Below are positions 17,267 through 25,244 of a stretch of DNA of 64,000 bases, piece after piece; position 1 is the stretch's first letter, and the number at the start of each line of letters is the position of its first letter. This stretch comes from CBDFJH01 sp965198095 (lineage in GTDB: Bacteria > Latescibacterota > UBA2968 > GCA-2709665), in NCBI GenBank assembly GCA_965198095.1, contig OZ240239.1:682001-746000 (forward strand). The letters run 5' to 3'. The translations under genes were made by a program, and so were the position numbers. The notes beneath the pieces were generated by a model, which ran no database searches, was not told where the DNA came from, and saw only the letters and a list, made by a program, of their open reading frames with translations.

Positions 17267-17671
17267 TTACTTTGAGCCGCGTTCCACATAGCTGAGCGCG
17301 GCGCGGGAGAGCAGGCCAGACCGCGTTTCCCCCTCTCTGGCTGCGGCCTCGTCTATGATCGCTAGCACGCGGGCGGGAACCGTGATGTTGATCCGCTTGG
17401 CCTTGCTCGTCAGCTTAGAGATATCGACATTGACGACTGCCCAAATACCACCCTGGTAATCCTTATTGGCCAGATGCGCCTCAAACGATTTCTGCTCAGG
17501 GAACTGTTCCCCATCCATGAGCAGGCCCTCAAAGTGGCAGGCGATGGCTTCTTGGGCAGACTCGACGGCTTCGCTGATTGTGTCTCCAGCCGAAAAGCAG
17601 CCCGGCAGATCTGGTACAATAACCCCGTAAGCGCTCTCAGGATCTTTGTGAATTACAATCGGATATTGCAT
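17267..17671 (-). CDS. hicB: HicB-type antitoxin
   Basis: The 134-residue protein starts with the partial RNase H-like HicB fold (MQYPIVIHKDPESAYGVIVP, DLPGCFSAGDTISEAVESAQEA). It ends with a ribbon-helix-helix (RINITVPARVLAIIDEAAA) that binds DNA in known HicB proteins. GGAGGG lies 7 nt before the ATG, within the end of hicA, and only one base separates the genes. HicB neutralises HicA by direct binding and represses the operon. A TA module in an array would help stabilise neighbouring cassettes. Confidence 0.93.
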   Translation of the reverse strand: MQYPIVIHKDPESAYGVIVPDLPGCFSAGDTISEAVESAQEAIACHFEGLLMDGEQFPEQKSFEAHLANKDYQGGIWAVVNVDISKLTSKAKRINITVPARVLAIIDEAAAREGETRSGLLSRAALSYVERGSK

Positions 17672-17672
17672 A

Positions 17673-17867
17673 TTAGCGATCCCTCCATTTCCAGCCCGCT
17701 TGACGGTAGATATTACGCAGGGTACCGACGGGGATGTCTTTGCTTGGATGCTTCACGGTGACCCGGCCAAGCTTTTCAGTGTGGACAAATTGATGATGGC
17801 TCCCGCGCACGTTCTTAAGTTTCCAACCGTCCCGCTTCAATTTCCGGATTATGTCCGTGCCTTTCAT
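17673..17867 (-). CDS. hicA: HicA-type mRNA interferase toxin
   Basis: From ATG 17867 the protein is 64 residues (MKGTDIIRKLKRDGWKLKNV), the usual HicA length. It has the dsRNA-binding-like fold signature GSHHQFVH, with the catalytic His, and VTVKHPSKDIPVGTLRNIYR. HicA cleaves mRNA and tmRNA. Upstream TATAAT-like sequence (revcomp of ATTATA at about 17875) could be its own promoter. Gene order toxin then antitoxin is standard. All key residues are present, so the pair looks functional. Confidence 0.92.
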   Translation of the reverse strand: MKGTDIIRKLKRDGWKLKNVRGSHHQFVHTEKLGRVTVKHPSKDIPVGTLRNIYRQAGWKWRDR

Positions 17868-18104
17868 GATAAGTATTATACACATTAGTTCTTCTGCGTC
17901 AAGCCTAAAGAAGGGCTTCGCTCGATGAGCATCGGGGCCCTGTGAACCACGCCGTTTGAGGACTTTTGACCCGAACTCAATTGCTTCCGTCATGTTGGAT
18001 CTCCCGATTCATGACCCGTACGCTCGCGTATTTAGGACACATAGACAGCATTGTCGCTAGTCGGATCGACCAACAAGTGCGATGGTGCGTCGCGGACGGG
18101 ATGG

Positions 18105-18287
18105 TCAGCGGAGAAAAGTCCGAACGGAGGATGGGAAAAGTGCCAGCGACGGGTCACATCCACAGGCGGTGCCCCGAGCCCAACTTCCGCCCGGAAACGC
18201 AACGGTTGCTTCAGGGGACGCGGACGTGACGAAGCGCCCCGCCGCGTCCACGGCATCCCGCGTCGTCGTGTCTGAAGGATCCGGCAC
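18105..18287 (-). pseudogene. Nucleotidyltransferase fragment, copy 2
   Basis: VPDPSDTTTRDAVDAAGRFV and TSASPEATVAFPGGSWARGT repeat copy 1 at about 90 percent identity by eye. The match ends near 18160, before the metal-binding Asp. The start codon of copy 1 is ATC here. About 75 bp upstream of the gene (18294-18370, GGGATTCCTCGCAGCCGC) are also shared with copy 1, which shows that flanking DNA was duplicated too. Confidence 0.6.
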
Positions 18288-18387
18288 GGCCGATGACTCG
18301 ATTTCCCGTCACGTCCGGGCGATCTTGTTGGGGATTCCTCGCAGCCGCCGCGTCATGCCGGGTGCACGATCTGGTCCGGGAGACTCC

Positions 18388-18560
18388 CGGCACCCGCGTT
18401 GCCGAAACCGGAGCCCGCGCTGCGGCGCCCGGACGAGAAGCGGGGAGCCGTGTCGATCACCCGCGATGTCGAACGGCCGTTGCCGGATGCACGGGAGAGC
18501 ATCGCCCGGCGCACCGGTCGGTAACACAAACGCCGAATTCGAAAAACGGGTGTTTCCGCC
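18388..18560 (+). pseudogene. Fragment of a Cys/HGG-motif conserved small protein
   Basis: The plus-strand frame reads SPRCGARTRSGEPCRSPAMS, then NGRCRMHGRASPGAPVGNTN. It closely resembles the short CGAKTRxGxPCxxPAxxNGRCRMHGGxSxG protein common in proteobacterial genomes and prophages, whose function is unknown. Here HGG has become HGR and the tail (EFEKRVFPP) is unrelated. No proper start was found. I treat it as a remnant. Confidence 0.45.
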
Positions 18561-18601
18561 GGCGGCTTGCCGAATGGTAACGTATTCGTTATCTTATATC
18601 G

Positions 18602-18931
18602 ATGATAGAGATCAGGGAGTAGATCGACACCGTAGGCCGCAGCCCGTACGCCAGATGGTTCAATCGACTAAACGCCCAGGCCGCGGCCAAGGTGGCGATG
18701 ACACTGGTCCGGATGGAGCAAGGCAACCTCTCCAACACCAAAGGCGTAGGCATCGGTGTTTTCGAATGCCGGATAGACTTCGGCCCCGGCTACCGGGTCT
18801 ATTTCGGCAAGGACGGCGACGTCCTGATCATCCTCTTGGGCGGCGGGACCAAGAGCCGACAGCAACAGGATATCGAGACCGCCCGCGACCTCTGGCAGGA
18901 CTACAAGCGGCGTAAACGATGGGAGACCTAA
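18602..18931 (+). pseudogene. RelE/StbE-like (Gp49-type) toxin with in-frame TAG at codon 7
   Basis: From ATG 18602 the frame reads MIEIRE, then TAG (18620-18622), then IDTVGRSPYARWFNRLNAQA. It runs on through CRIDFGPGYRVYFGKDGDVL and IILLGGGTKSRQQQDIETAR to a TAA at 18931. Apart from the stop it is a full-length (109-codon) addiction-module killer protein. Relatives have Tyr or a similar residue at this point. Restart at ATG 18692 would lose the first strands. The intact antitoxin overlaps its end. A disabled toxin with a kept antitoxin is the simplest reading. Confidence 0.78.
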
Positions 18932-19266
18932 AAACCATGGCCCTGACCCGACATTTCAAGAAGACGATCCAGGCACGTATCGAGCGTGACCCGACTTTCC
19001 GCGAGGAACTCCTCAAGGAAGGGGTAGAGTGCTTGCTCTCCGGCGACGTTGAGACCGGCAAGGCGGTGCTGCGCGACTACATCAACGCCACCATCGGCTT
19101 TCGTGAACTGGGCGGGTTGACCGACAAATCGCCCAAGAGCCTGATGCGCATGTTCGGACCGAACGGAAATCCCCAAGCCCGGAACCTGTTCGAGATCATC
19201 GGCTGCCTTCAGCAACGCGAGGGTCTTCACCTCAAGGTCCAGGCGTTTCGCCAGGCGGCGAGCTAG
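18919..19266 (+). CDS. HigA-like addiction-module antidote protein
   Basis: The 115-residue protein overlaps the toxin end by 13 bp; MALTRHFKKT at 18937 is an alternative start. It has an HTH in its C-terminal half (GFRELGGLTDKSPKSLMRMF) and the family motif GPNGNPQARNLFEIIGCLQQ seen in antidotes paired with Gp49/RelE-like killers. It should bind the toxin and repress the operon. The terminal TAG (19264-19266) is part of the CTAG target duplication of MITE copy B, so the element landed exactly at the stop codon without altering the protein. Confidence 0.85.
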   Translation: MGDLKTMALTRHFKKTIQARIERDPTFREELLKEGVECLLSGDVETGKAVLRDYINATIGFRELGGLTDKSPKSLMRMFGPNGNPQARNLFEIIGCLQQREGLHLKVQAFRQAAS

Positions 19267-19748
19267 CCTGAATAATTCATAAATTTGCTGAAAAACTTCA
19301 TAATTTTATGTGGAACAATCAGTTGTCCAATTTGAGCTAAACTTTGTTTTGGTGCAATAACTGAAAAGCCCAGGATGCACGCAGATTGTTCAGATTTCAC
19401 GAGTGATTCGGGCCAGATGCCATCGGGGCCGTGGCGTTGCGGCTCTCTAGCTGCTTCGGCGTTTCTCCTCCCCAGGGGTCAGGGCCCTCTGTGGGACGGG
19501 GTCGGGTGCGGGTGCGGATGTGGGGGCGAATGGAAATTCGCGGCGTGGGGGCGGGTCCCGCAGTGGGCATAAGGCGGGGGGAGGAGTTCAGTCTCTTCGC
19601 GGCGCCAATCGTTTCCAGTGAGGCTGAGTCGCCACGGCCTGAGCCTCCCCGGCGTTTGAGGGGAGCCCTTCTTTTGTCACCTTTTCTTGGGCGGCAAGAA
19701 AAGTAGAGCATGAGTGACTTTCCTAGCCTTTTTTATGAATTAATCAGC
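19267..19748 (+). mobile_element. MITE copy B, 482 bp, complete
   Basis: The left end is CCTGAATAATTCATAAA and the right end TTTATGAATTAATCAGC, forming imperfect 17-bp terminal inverted repeats. A 4-bp target duplication CTAG flanks it (19263-19266 and 19749-19752). Its hairpin near the right end has arms TCACCTTTTCTTG and CAAGAAAAGTAGA, with two mismatches. No transposase is encoded. Orientation is the same as copies A and E. Confidence 0.85.
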
Positions 19749-19752
19749 CTAG

Positions 19753-19871
19753 GAGCCTGTCGGAGAACTCCTATTCGACCCGACTGATATACAATATATC
19801 GCCATTTTTATTTATTATAACGCTGTATATCGTGTTTAAAAAGAGGCTGTCAGAGGTATTCCGACAGGCTC
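19753..19871. mobile_element. 119-bp mini-MITE with GAGCCTGTCGGA ends
   Basis: Perfect 12-bp inverted repeats GAGCCTGTCGGA / TCCGACAGGCTC bound an AT-rich core, flanked by CTAG on both sides (19749-19752, 19872-19875). The left CTAG is also the right target duplication of MITE copy B, so two different elements used the same target. Ends of this kind with YTAR/CTAG targets recall the IS5/IS1031 group (inference). Confidence 0.7.
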
Positions 19872-19927
19872 CTAGAGCAAACAGAGGGAGTGTCGAAGTC
19901 AGGGCGCCGTGTGAACGGAAGTGCAAT

Positions 19928-21118
19928 TCAACTGAGGGGCATACGTAGACGATCAGGTTTCAGGAGTCTAAGGAAAAAGTGCCCAACCCCCGCAGCACCC
20001 GTCAAGAAATCTTGAGAGCTGTACTTCGGCTCAGACGATAGCCACACGGATCCTCCGGGAACCATCTTCTCGTAAGCGGAAGCTTCTTCAGCAAACCGAT
20101 ACGCACGTTCCAACCACGTTTCATCGCCTGTCACTCGGTGCAGCTCAATGAACAGCTCCGCATTGCCCGCAAGACCGTGGCACTGACTAGGATTACCGCG
20201 TACATCCCCATAGGCGAAGGTGGTTTCGCCGGCAGCCCGTGCCGTCTCCAGATATGACGCCTCTCCCAGAACCTCGTAAGCTCTTGTGAAGAAGAGACCC
20301 ACTCCTGGAGACCCGTGGCACCACTGGCAACGCGTCGCCTCCGTTTCTCCCACTAACCGTGGCCAATTGAGTCCTCCTCGGTCTGGTATTGCACGCCTTA
20401 TAAGCATGTCGGCAATTTCATGGCTGAGATTGGACCACTCTGCCTCTCCTGTTGCCTCATACAACAAAATGAGGAAACTCCCGATTCCAGCCGGGCCGTG
20501 GGCGAAACCAAGAAAAGGCTCGTGGCTCGCGTCATTGACTATCAAGGGCCAGAAAACGCCGAACTCATTTCGTCGAGCAACTGTCGTAAGCCAGCCGGCA
20601 TCCTTTCGTGCAGACTCGAGATATATTTCGTTGCCGGAGGCCTCCCAAAGTCGAATCAGGAAAATCCCCTCGCCTGCTGCCCCGAAAAGATATTCCGTTG
20701 CAGGACCGGGTTCTGATTCCACAAGCCTGTCTCCGACGGCACAGGCTCCAGCCAATGACAGCGGATCGCCTGTTGCGGTAAAGGAATGAAGCCATGCCAT
20801 GCCAATACCCGTCCAGCCATCGCATAGCCCTCTTCGCTTTCCAATTACCGTGTGTTCACGAGCCGTGCACCACCGGTTGGCACCAATGGCCAGATCGCGT
20901 GCTTTAGTGATGCCGGTGGCACGGAAATAGTCCGAGAGAAACAGGCTGATACCGGCAACTCCGTTATAGGCGCTCACGTCGTAATAATAGTCATCTTGCA
21001 AGCTTAACGTTTTCCACCGAAACCCTTCGGGTGTCGTCTCCGCCGTCCGATCGATGTAGTCGAAGACGGAACCGGCACCCTGTTCCGCCAAGCCCTGAAT
21101 CTTCCGTGAAATACTCAA
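19928..21118 (-). CDS. LanC-like (lanthionine synthetase C-like) protein, orphan
   Basis: The 396-residue protein has repeated GxxG helical-barrel signatures (DVSAYNGVAGISLFLSDYF, CDGWTGIGMAWLHSF, FAHGPAGIGSFLILLYEATG). It also has the zinc site of LanC: WCHGSPGVGLFF (Cys) and QCHGLAGNAELFIEL (Cys-His). LanC enzymes add Cys thiols to dehydrated Ser/Thr; stand-alone LanCLs instead add glutathione to dehydroamino acids. No LanB/LanM, precursor peptide or exporter is nearby. It is an isolated cassette, so lanthipeptide synthesis is unlikely and a repair or glutathione-related role is possible. Confidence 0.85.
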   Translation of the reverse strand: MSISRKIQGLAEQGAGSVFDYIDRTAETTPEGFRWKTLSLQDDYYYDVSAYNGVAGISLFLSDYFRATGITKARDLAIGANRWCTAREHTVIGKRRGLCDGWTGIGMAWLHSFTATGDPLSLAGACAVGDRLVESEPGPATEYLFGAAGEGIFLIRLWEASGNEIYLESARKDAGWLTTVARRNEFGVFWPLIVNDASHEPFLGFAHGPAGIGSFLILLYEATGEAEWSNLSHEIADMLIRRAIPDRGGLNWPRLVGETEATRCQWCHGSPGVGLFFTRAYEVLGEASYLETARAAGETTFAYGDVRGNPSQCHGLAGNAELFIELHRVTGDETWLERAYRFAEEASAYEKMVPGGSVWLSSEPKYSSQDFLTGAAGVGHFFLRLLKPDRLRMPLS

Positions 21119-21189
21119 ATGACGATCCTGCTTCTCAGGTGAACGGCCGGATGCGCCGGTTTCGTCACGATTGCGAGGGTATTCTGTAG

Positions 21190-21320
21190 ACCGGCAACGG
21201 TTGCTTCAGGGAACGCGGACGTGACGAAGCGCCTCGCTGCGCCGACGGCATCCTGCGTCGTTGTGTCTGAAGGATCCGGCACGGCCGATGACTCGATTTC
21301 CCGTCACGTCGCGGCCGTCA
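21190..21320 (-). pseudogene. Nucleotidyltransferase fragment, copy 3
   Basis: About 130 bp (VPDPSDTTTQDAVGAARRFV, TSAFPEATVAG) match the first 45 codons of copies 1 and 2. The match ends before any catalytic residue and joins sequence upstream of the LanC-like gene. It directly follows the intact HAD gene, in the same order as the copy at 15.5-16.4 kb. Confidence 0.6.
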
Positions 21321-21322
21321 CG

Positions 21323-22114
21323 TCATACCGGGTGCGGACCCCCTACGAGGTCCGAAAGCTCGAGCAGGGTGCTGATCTCTGCGAAAGGCAGCGTCGCACC
21401 CGGTTTCTCACGTTTCCGATTCACCCAGACGCCCCTGATTCCGACGTCTTGCGCGCCACGGATGTCTCGTTCCAGACTGTCTCCCACCATCAGCGTTTCG
21501 TCCGGCCCGGCATCCGCAAGCCGAAGCGCGTGTTCGAAATAGCGGGGATCGGGCTTGCCGTATCCAATATCTCCAGACACAAGGACTTCATCGAAGTATG
21601 AAGCAAGTCCGCTTGTCTCCAGCTTGAGTCTCTGAAGGTCGGAGGCGCCATTCGTGGCCAACACCAACCGAACCTTACCCCTGAGGTCTTCGAGCACCGT
21701 AATCGTCTCCGGGAAAGGCTCGAACAGACCCTTCCGGATCTCAACGAACGCATCGGCGAGATGCCGCGCCAAGTCGCCATCCTCCACGCCGACGTCGGAT
21801 AGCGCGCGAGACCAGGTCTCGAACCTGTACGTGGCGGACCAGCCACGAAGCCAAGTCAGGTGCTCGTCATCGCCACCGAACTCGGCCCAGAGGCCTTCCC
21901 ACGAACTGATCCCGACTTCACGGCAGTAGTCGATGACGGGACTACTGCGCCACAGCTCGCGCGCGCGCTTCAGGACCCTCTCCGTCAACTCGGTCGGCGA
22001 GACGCTGGCCGCCGATTCCGCGAGTTTTCCAGCCTGTTCAAGCGCCCTGTGCGCGACAGGCGCTTCGAGGATCAGCGTATCGTCGAGATCGAACAGAATC
22101 GTCTTTACAGCCAT
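21323..22114 (-). CDS. HAD-superfamily hydrolase
   Basis: The 263-residue protein starts MAVKTILFDLDDTLILEAPV. Motif I is DLDDT, motif II LVLATNGASD, motif III GYGKPDPRYFEHAL (Lys) and motif IV LMVGDSLERDIRGAQDVGI. A helical cap at residues 20-110 makes it a C1-type HAD of the phosphoglycolate phosphatase / haloacid dehalogenase group. All catalytic residues are present. A truncated duplicate lies 5 kb away at 15797-16402. The substrate is unknown. Confidence 0.9.
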   Translation of the reverse strand: MAVKTILFDLDDTLILEAPVAHRALEQAGKLAESAASVSPTELTERVLKRARELWRSSPVIDYCREVGISSWEGLWAEFGGDDEHLTWLRGWSATYRFETWSRALSDVGVEDGDLARHLADAFVEIRKGLFEPFPETITVLEDLRGKVRLVLATNGASDLQRLKLETSGLASYFDEVLVSGDIGYGKPDPRYFEHALRLADAGPDETLMVGDSLERDIRGAQDVGIRGVWVNRKREKPGATLPFAEISTLLELSDLVGGPHPV

Positions 22115-22181
22115 GGGTTGACCGATTTTCGAAAGGTTAACGAGCTGACATTCTACCATTTACGACAACCATAAAATGCTT

Positions 22182-22210
22182 TTGACATTTTAAATATATT
22201 AAAATATACT
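22182..22210 (+). promoter_or_regulatory. Strong sigma-70-like promoter
   Basis: TTGACA (22182-22187) and TATACT (22205-22210) have a 17-bp spacer in a very AT-rich stretch (22171-22255) that stands out from the GC-rich surroundings. Several overlapping AATATA/TATATT dyads follow and could be operators. The next start codon is 57 bp downstream. Confidence 0.75.
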
Positions 22211-22267
22211 AGACTATTCTAAAATATGTTAAACTATATTTAAAAATGTGTAACAGGACTGCTTTCG

Positions 22268-22885
22268 ATGACGCAGATAGATTACCGTGACCCGGATTGG
22301 ACCGCCCGGAAACTGGGGTTGGAAAAAAACACCATCTACAGATGGCTTCGGGACGGTACGTTGCCGGGACTCCTGATCGGTCGCAGATGGTTGATTTCGG
22401 AATCTCAACTCAAACAGTTCCTGGAAGAGAAAACCCAACACCAGACCCAGGTTCGAAGAATCATCGCCTCCAAGAAACCCTCCGCGCAAAAGATCATGGA
22501 TCTTGCGATCGAAGCAGCGCGAGCCTACCGCCACGACTGGATCGGGCAGGAGCACCTCGTCATTGGTCTATCTCAATTGGGAGACGGCACGACGGAAACG
22601 CTCGCTCTGTGTGGTGCGAGTAGAGGGGCGATCCGGACGACGTTGGAGTCGTTCCTCGACCCCGGCGAGACGCCCACGAAGTCGAAGCCGCGTCTGACGC
22701 CGAGAGCCCGGAAAGTGATCGATATCGCCACGCAACAGGCTCGGAAGCGCGGTGACAAGACCTACTCATCTGCGGATCTGGTGCGCGCCATGTTCACCCT
22801 CGGTGAAGGGGTGGGCTTCGACCTCCTCCGGACACTGGGCGTAGACGAACAACGATTCGCTGACGCCGGTCGAGCGGTCTCGTGA
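22268..22885 (+). CDS. MerR/excisionase-type HTH protein with double Clp-N domain
   Basis: Residues 5-55 form a helix-turn-helix of the excisionase/MerR type (DWTARKLGLEKNTIYRWLRD, RRWLISESQLKQFLEEK). Residues 70-205 hold two Clp N-terminal repeats (IMDLAIEAARAYRHDWIGQE / HLVIGLSQLG and RARKVIDIATQQARKRGDKT / YSSADLVRAMFTL). Clp-N repeats bind adaptors or substrates for AAA+ unfoldases, but no ATPase domain is present. It is one of the few plus-strand genes of the array and has its own promoter. A regulator sensing substrates or linked to proteolysis is a guess; no described system is recognised. Confidence 0.8.
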   Translation: MTQIDYRDPDWTARKLGLEKNTIYRWLRDGTLPGLLIGRRWLISESQLKQFLEEKTQHQTQVRRIIASKKPSAQKIMDLAIEAARAYRHDWIGQEHLVIGLSQLGDGTTETLALCGASRGAIRTTLESFLDPGETPTKSKPRLTPRARKVIDIATQQARKRGDKTYSSADLVRAMFTLGEGVGFDLLRTLGVDEQRFADAGRAVS

Positions 22886-22927
22886 ATCGCCAAGCGCCGA
22901 ACGGCACGCAGCGTGCGTTGCCGTGAT

Positions 22928-23590
22928 CTACGACGCGGATATTTTCGCCTCATCATACATAGACAGATCGTTCCAATCCGCCCTCAATTTCGGTCGCGTC
23001 AGCAACGCATCGGGTCGCCACCGTTCCAGACCTTCCGAATACAGCCCGCCGTTGCGCTCAATTTCCTCGACGGCGCGTCGCCCTTCTTCCCCGACTGCCT
23101 TGCCCTGCGCCGGCGTCATGCGGCCGAGCGCCACGGCAAGGTCGAGTTCGCCCTGATCCTTCCATCTCCAGTCGCGATTCGGTTCGACAACGATATCCAG
23201 TTGATGATCCCTGAAATCAAACCCAAGGCGCGTGCGCCATAGTTCGCTTTGGAGGTTTACGACCCAACCCTGAAACAAGCGATCCGCCGACCATCGCACC
23301 CAGGTGGCGCGACGATTGTCCGGTCGGACCACGATCAGAAGCTCTGCCCATTGCCAAGTCGAATCCACCAACGCCCACGATCGCTTCATCCAACGGCGGG
23401 GTGTGCCTGGAGTGCGGTTCAGCAATACCGGCCTTTTCGTCGGGGTTCCCAACGGAAGCCAGAGCGCAATTCGGGCATCGGAATCTTCAACAACGGTGAC
23501 GGGCTTGACGTCGATCACTTGACCCCGCTCGTCAAGCTCTCGATACAGGATCGGTTGGCCGTAGTAAAATCTGGACTGTGTGTCTTCCAT
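22928..23590 (-). CDS. DUF402-family protein
   Basis: From ATG 23590 (MEDTQSRFYYGQPILYREL) the product is 220 residues. The DUF402 core is clear: WVRWSADRLFQGWVVNLQSE, LGFDFRDHQLDIVVEPNRDW and RWKDQGELDLAVALGRMT with the conserved Asp/Lys/Asp residues. Characterised relatives (Ntdp, FomD-like) are Mn/Mg-dependent nucleoside tri/diphosphatases or cytidylyl-phosphonate hydrolases. The sequence upstream of 23590 is in frame but basic and not family-like, so the start at 23590 is chosen. It is a single cassette-type gene. Confidence 0.83.
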   Translation of the reverse strand: MEDTQSRFYYGQPILYRELDERGQVIDVKPVTVVEDSDARIALWLPLGTPTKRPVLLNRTPGTPRRWMKRSWALVDSTWQWAELLIVVRPDNRRATWVRWSADRLFQGWVVNLQSELWRTRLGFDFRDHQLDIVVEPNRDWRWKDQGELDLAVALGRMTPAQGKAVGEEGRRAVEEIERNGGLYSEGLERWRPDALLTRPKLRADWNDLSMYDEAKISAS

Positions 23591-23923
23591 CAAGAACCTC
23601 TCCGTATCATCACGGCTCTTCGAGCGCTCGGCGCGTACCCGTATTTCTCGTAGAGAGCCATCTCTATCGTCAACAAGCCGGGCGCGAGCACGCACCGAGA
23701 CAGCTGAAGAGAACGCGCAAACGCCTCCAGGGCCGCCATCGTGGCGTGACAATACAAACTCGAGACCTATTACAGAAGAGTGGATCTCGTCTAATCGTCC
23801 TCAAGCACATCTGCCCAGCGTGTACAACTACCAGAAAGAAGCCGTATCTGGCCCTGAGATGAAACATCGAGGGGAACCACGTCGGGACCGTTCTGGGAGC
23901 AACAGCGTCCGCAGCCGACTCGC

Positions 23924-24679
23924 CTACCCAGTGCGCTTGATGTAGCGGGGGCGGTGGTACGCCGGGCGGAAGCCCAGGCGTTCGTAGACCCGTTCGGCCG
24001 GGCTGCCGCTTACAACGTCCAGCGCGGTCCAGCGATTGCCCAAGGCCCGGGAGTCGGCTACGGCGCGAGTAACCAGAGACGAGGCCACGCCTTTGCGGCG
24101 ATGTCGGGGCAGGGTGCCGACCAGATCTACGTAACCCATGCCCAACCGCGAGTAGAGCAGCGTGGTTCCGGCCGGCTCGCCATCTATCCTGGCCAGATAC
24201 AGGCGGACCTCCGGAATGCAAAGGACAGACCGACCCACGTCGCCTACGTCGGCAGCAAGGTCGAGGCTACGACACATGGTGTCGGCCCAGACGTCGTATT
24301 GGCTCGCACTCGGCTCTTCTATCCGCGCGGGCCCGGGTGCAAGAGGCTCTGCAGGCTGGTCGCAGACCATCGCCGCGTTCTTCCAGGCGAACGTGAAACC
24401 ACGATCTTCCAGCCGGTCTCCCAAATCTGAAGGACGGTCCAGGGGCGAGAGGGTGAAGGCGCACTCAAACTTCCTCTCCTTGAAGAAGGAAAGGGCGCGA
24501 TCGATCAGCGAGTCCATCCGGACCTTGGATACGTTCACGCTCACGACGCGGTGGAACATCGGGTCTTCCAGGCGTTCGTGGCTGAAGGCCAGCGCCCCGC
24601 CCAGGTCGTGGCTGTCGCACCAGCGGGCACGGAAACCGACCCAGAGTTTTTCGAAAGCGATCGTGAAATCGTCAGCCAT
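23924..24679 (-). CDS. GNAT-family N-acetyltransferase
   Basis: The 251-residue protein has a divergent first half (residues 1-120) and a standard C-terminal GNAT domain with VRLYLARIDGEPAGTTLLY, then YVDLVGTLPRHRRKGVASSL with the acetyl-CoA loop R-R-K-G-V-A, and ALDVVSGSPAERVYERLGFR. The two-domain layout recalls tandem GNATs with one degenerate half. The acceptor is unknown. Such genes are among the commonest integron cassettes. Confidence 0.85.
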   Translation of the reverse strand: MADDFTIAFEKLWVGFRARWCDSHDLGGALAFSHERLEDPMFHRVVSVNVSKVRMDSLIDRALSFFKERKFECAFTLSPLDRPSDLGDRLEDRGFTFAWKNAAMVCDQPAEPLAPGPARIEEPSASQYDVWADTMCRSLDLAADVGDVGRSVLCIPEVRLYLARIDGEPAGTTLLYSRLGMGYVDLVGTLPRHRRKGVASSLVTRAVADSRALGNRWTALDVVSGSPAERVYERLGFRPAYHRPRYIKRTG

Positions 24680-24729
24680 GAGGTCCTCGCGTCTATTTCC
24701 GTGCGTGCCGGCTCCCGAAACACGAAGTC

Positions 24730-25101
24730 CTATACGTGTTGATCAACGAGAATCGGATTGCCGTCCGGATCGACGACAACAAAACTTGCCGGGCCTGAAG
24801 TCTCCTCGTCTGCTTCGGTCCGTATTTTGATGCCTTTCCTCTTGAGCTGCCGTTGGAGATCCCTCACGTCCGTAAATGAATCCAGTTTCGCGGCATTTTC
24901 ATCCCAGCCTGGATTGAACGTCAGGATGTTCTTTTCGAACATCCCTTGGAACAGTCCAATCGTGCAACGGCCATTTCTCATAATGAGCCAATGCTGCGAT
25001 ACATCGCCACCAAAGACCTGAAAGCCAAGGCGCTCATAGAATGATTTCGACGTCCGGATTTCCTTGACATTCAGGCTCACTGAGAATGCACCCAATTTCA
25101 T
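24730..25101 (-). CDS. VOC/glyoxalase-fold protein
   Basis: From ATG 25101, behind AAAAGGGGGACAT, the 123-residue product is MKLGAFSVSLNVKEIRTSKS, then FYERLGFQVFGG..QHWLIM, RCTIGLFQG and SFVVVDPDGNPILVDQHV. That is the beta-alpha-beta-beta-beta pattern of vicinal oxygen chelate proteins. Metal ligands typical of fosfomycin or bleomycin resistance proteins (His/Glu set) are only partly visible. Function is open. Confidence 0.85.
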   Translation of the reverse strand: MKLGAFSVSLNVKEIRTSKSFYERLGFQVFGGDVSQHWLIMRNGRCTIGLFQGMFEKNILTFNPGWDENAAKLDSFTDVRDLQRQLKRKGIKIRTEADEETSGPASFVVVDPDGNPILVDQHV

Positions 25102-25244
25102 ATGTCCCCCTTTTGATAGGCCGCCTCCACACGGTAGTGAGCTTCCCAGTGCGACAAGCCCATGGATCGCAGGCTCAGGATAAACTCCGCGTCGAAACCA
25201 GGTATGCCACTTGCCGTCTATGCTGCCCCAATCCAAGCTCGTCG

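Noticed and set aside
19928..21118. Lanthipeptide biosynthetic cluster
   Set aside because: Only a LanC-like cyclase is present; no precursor, dehydratase, protease or exporter lies within 10 kb on either side.
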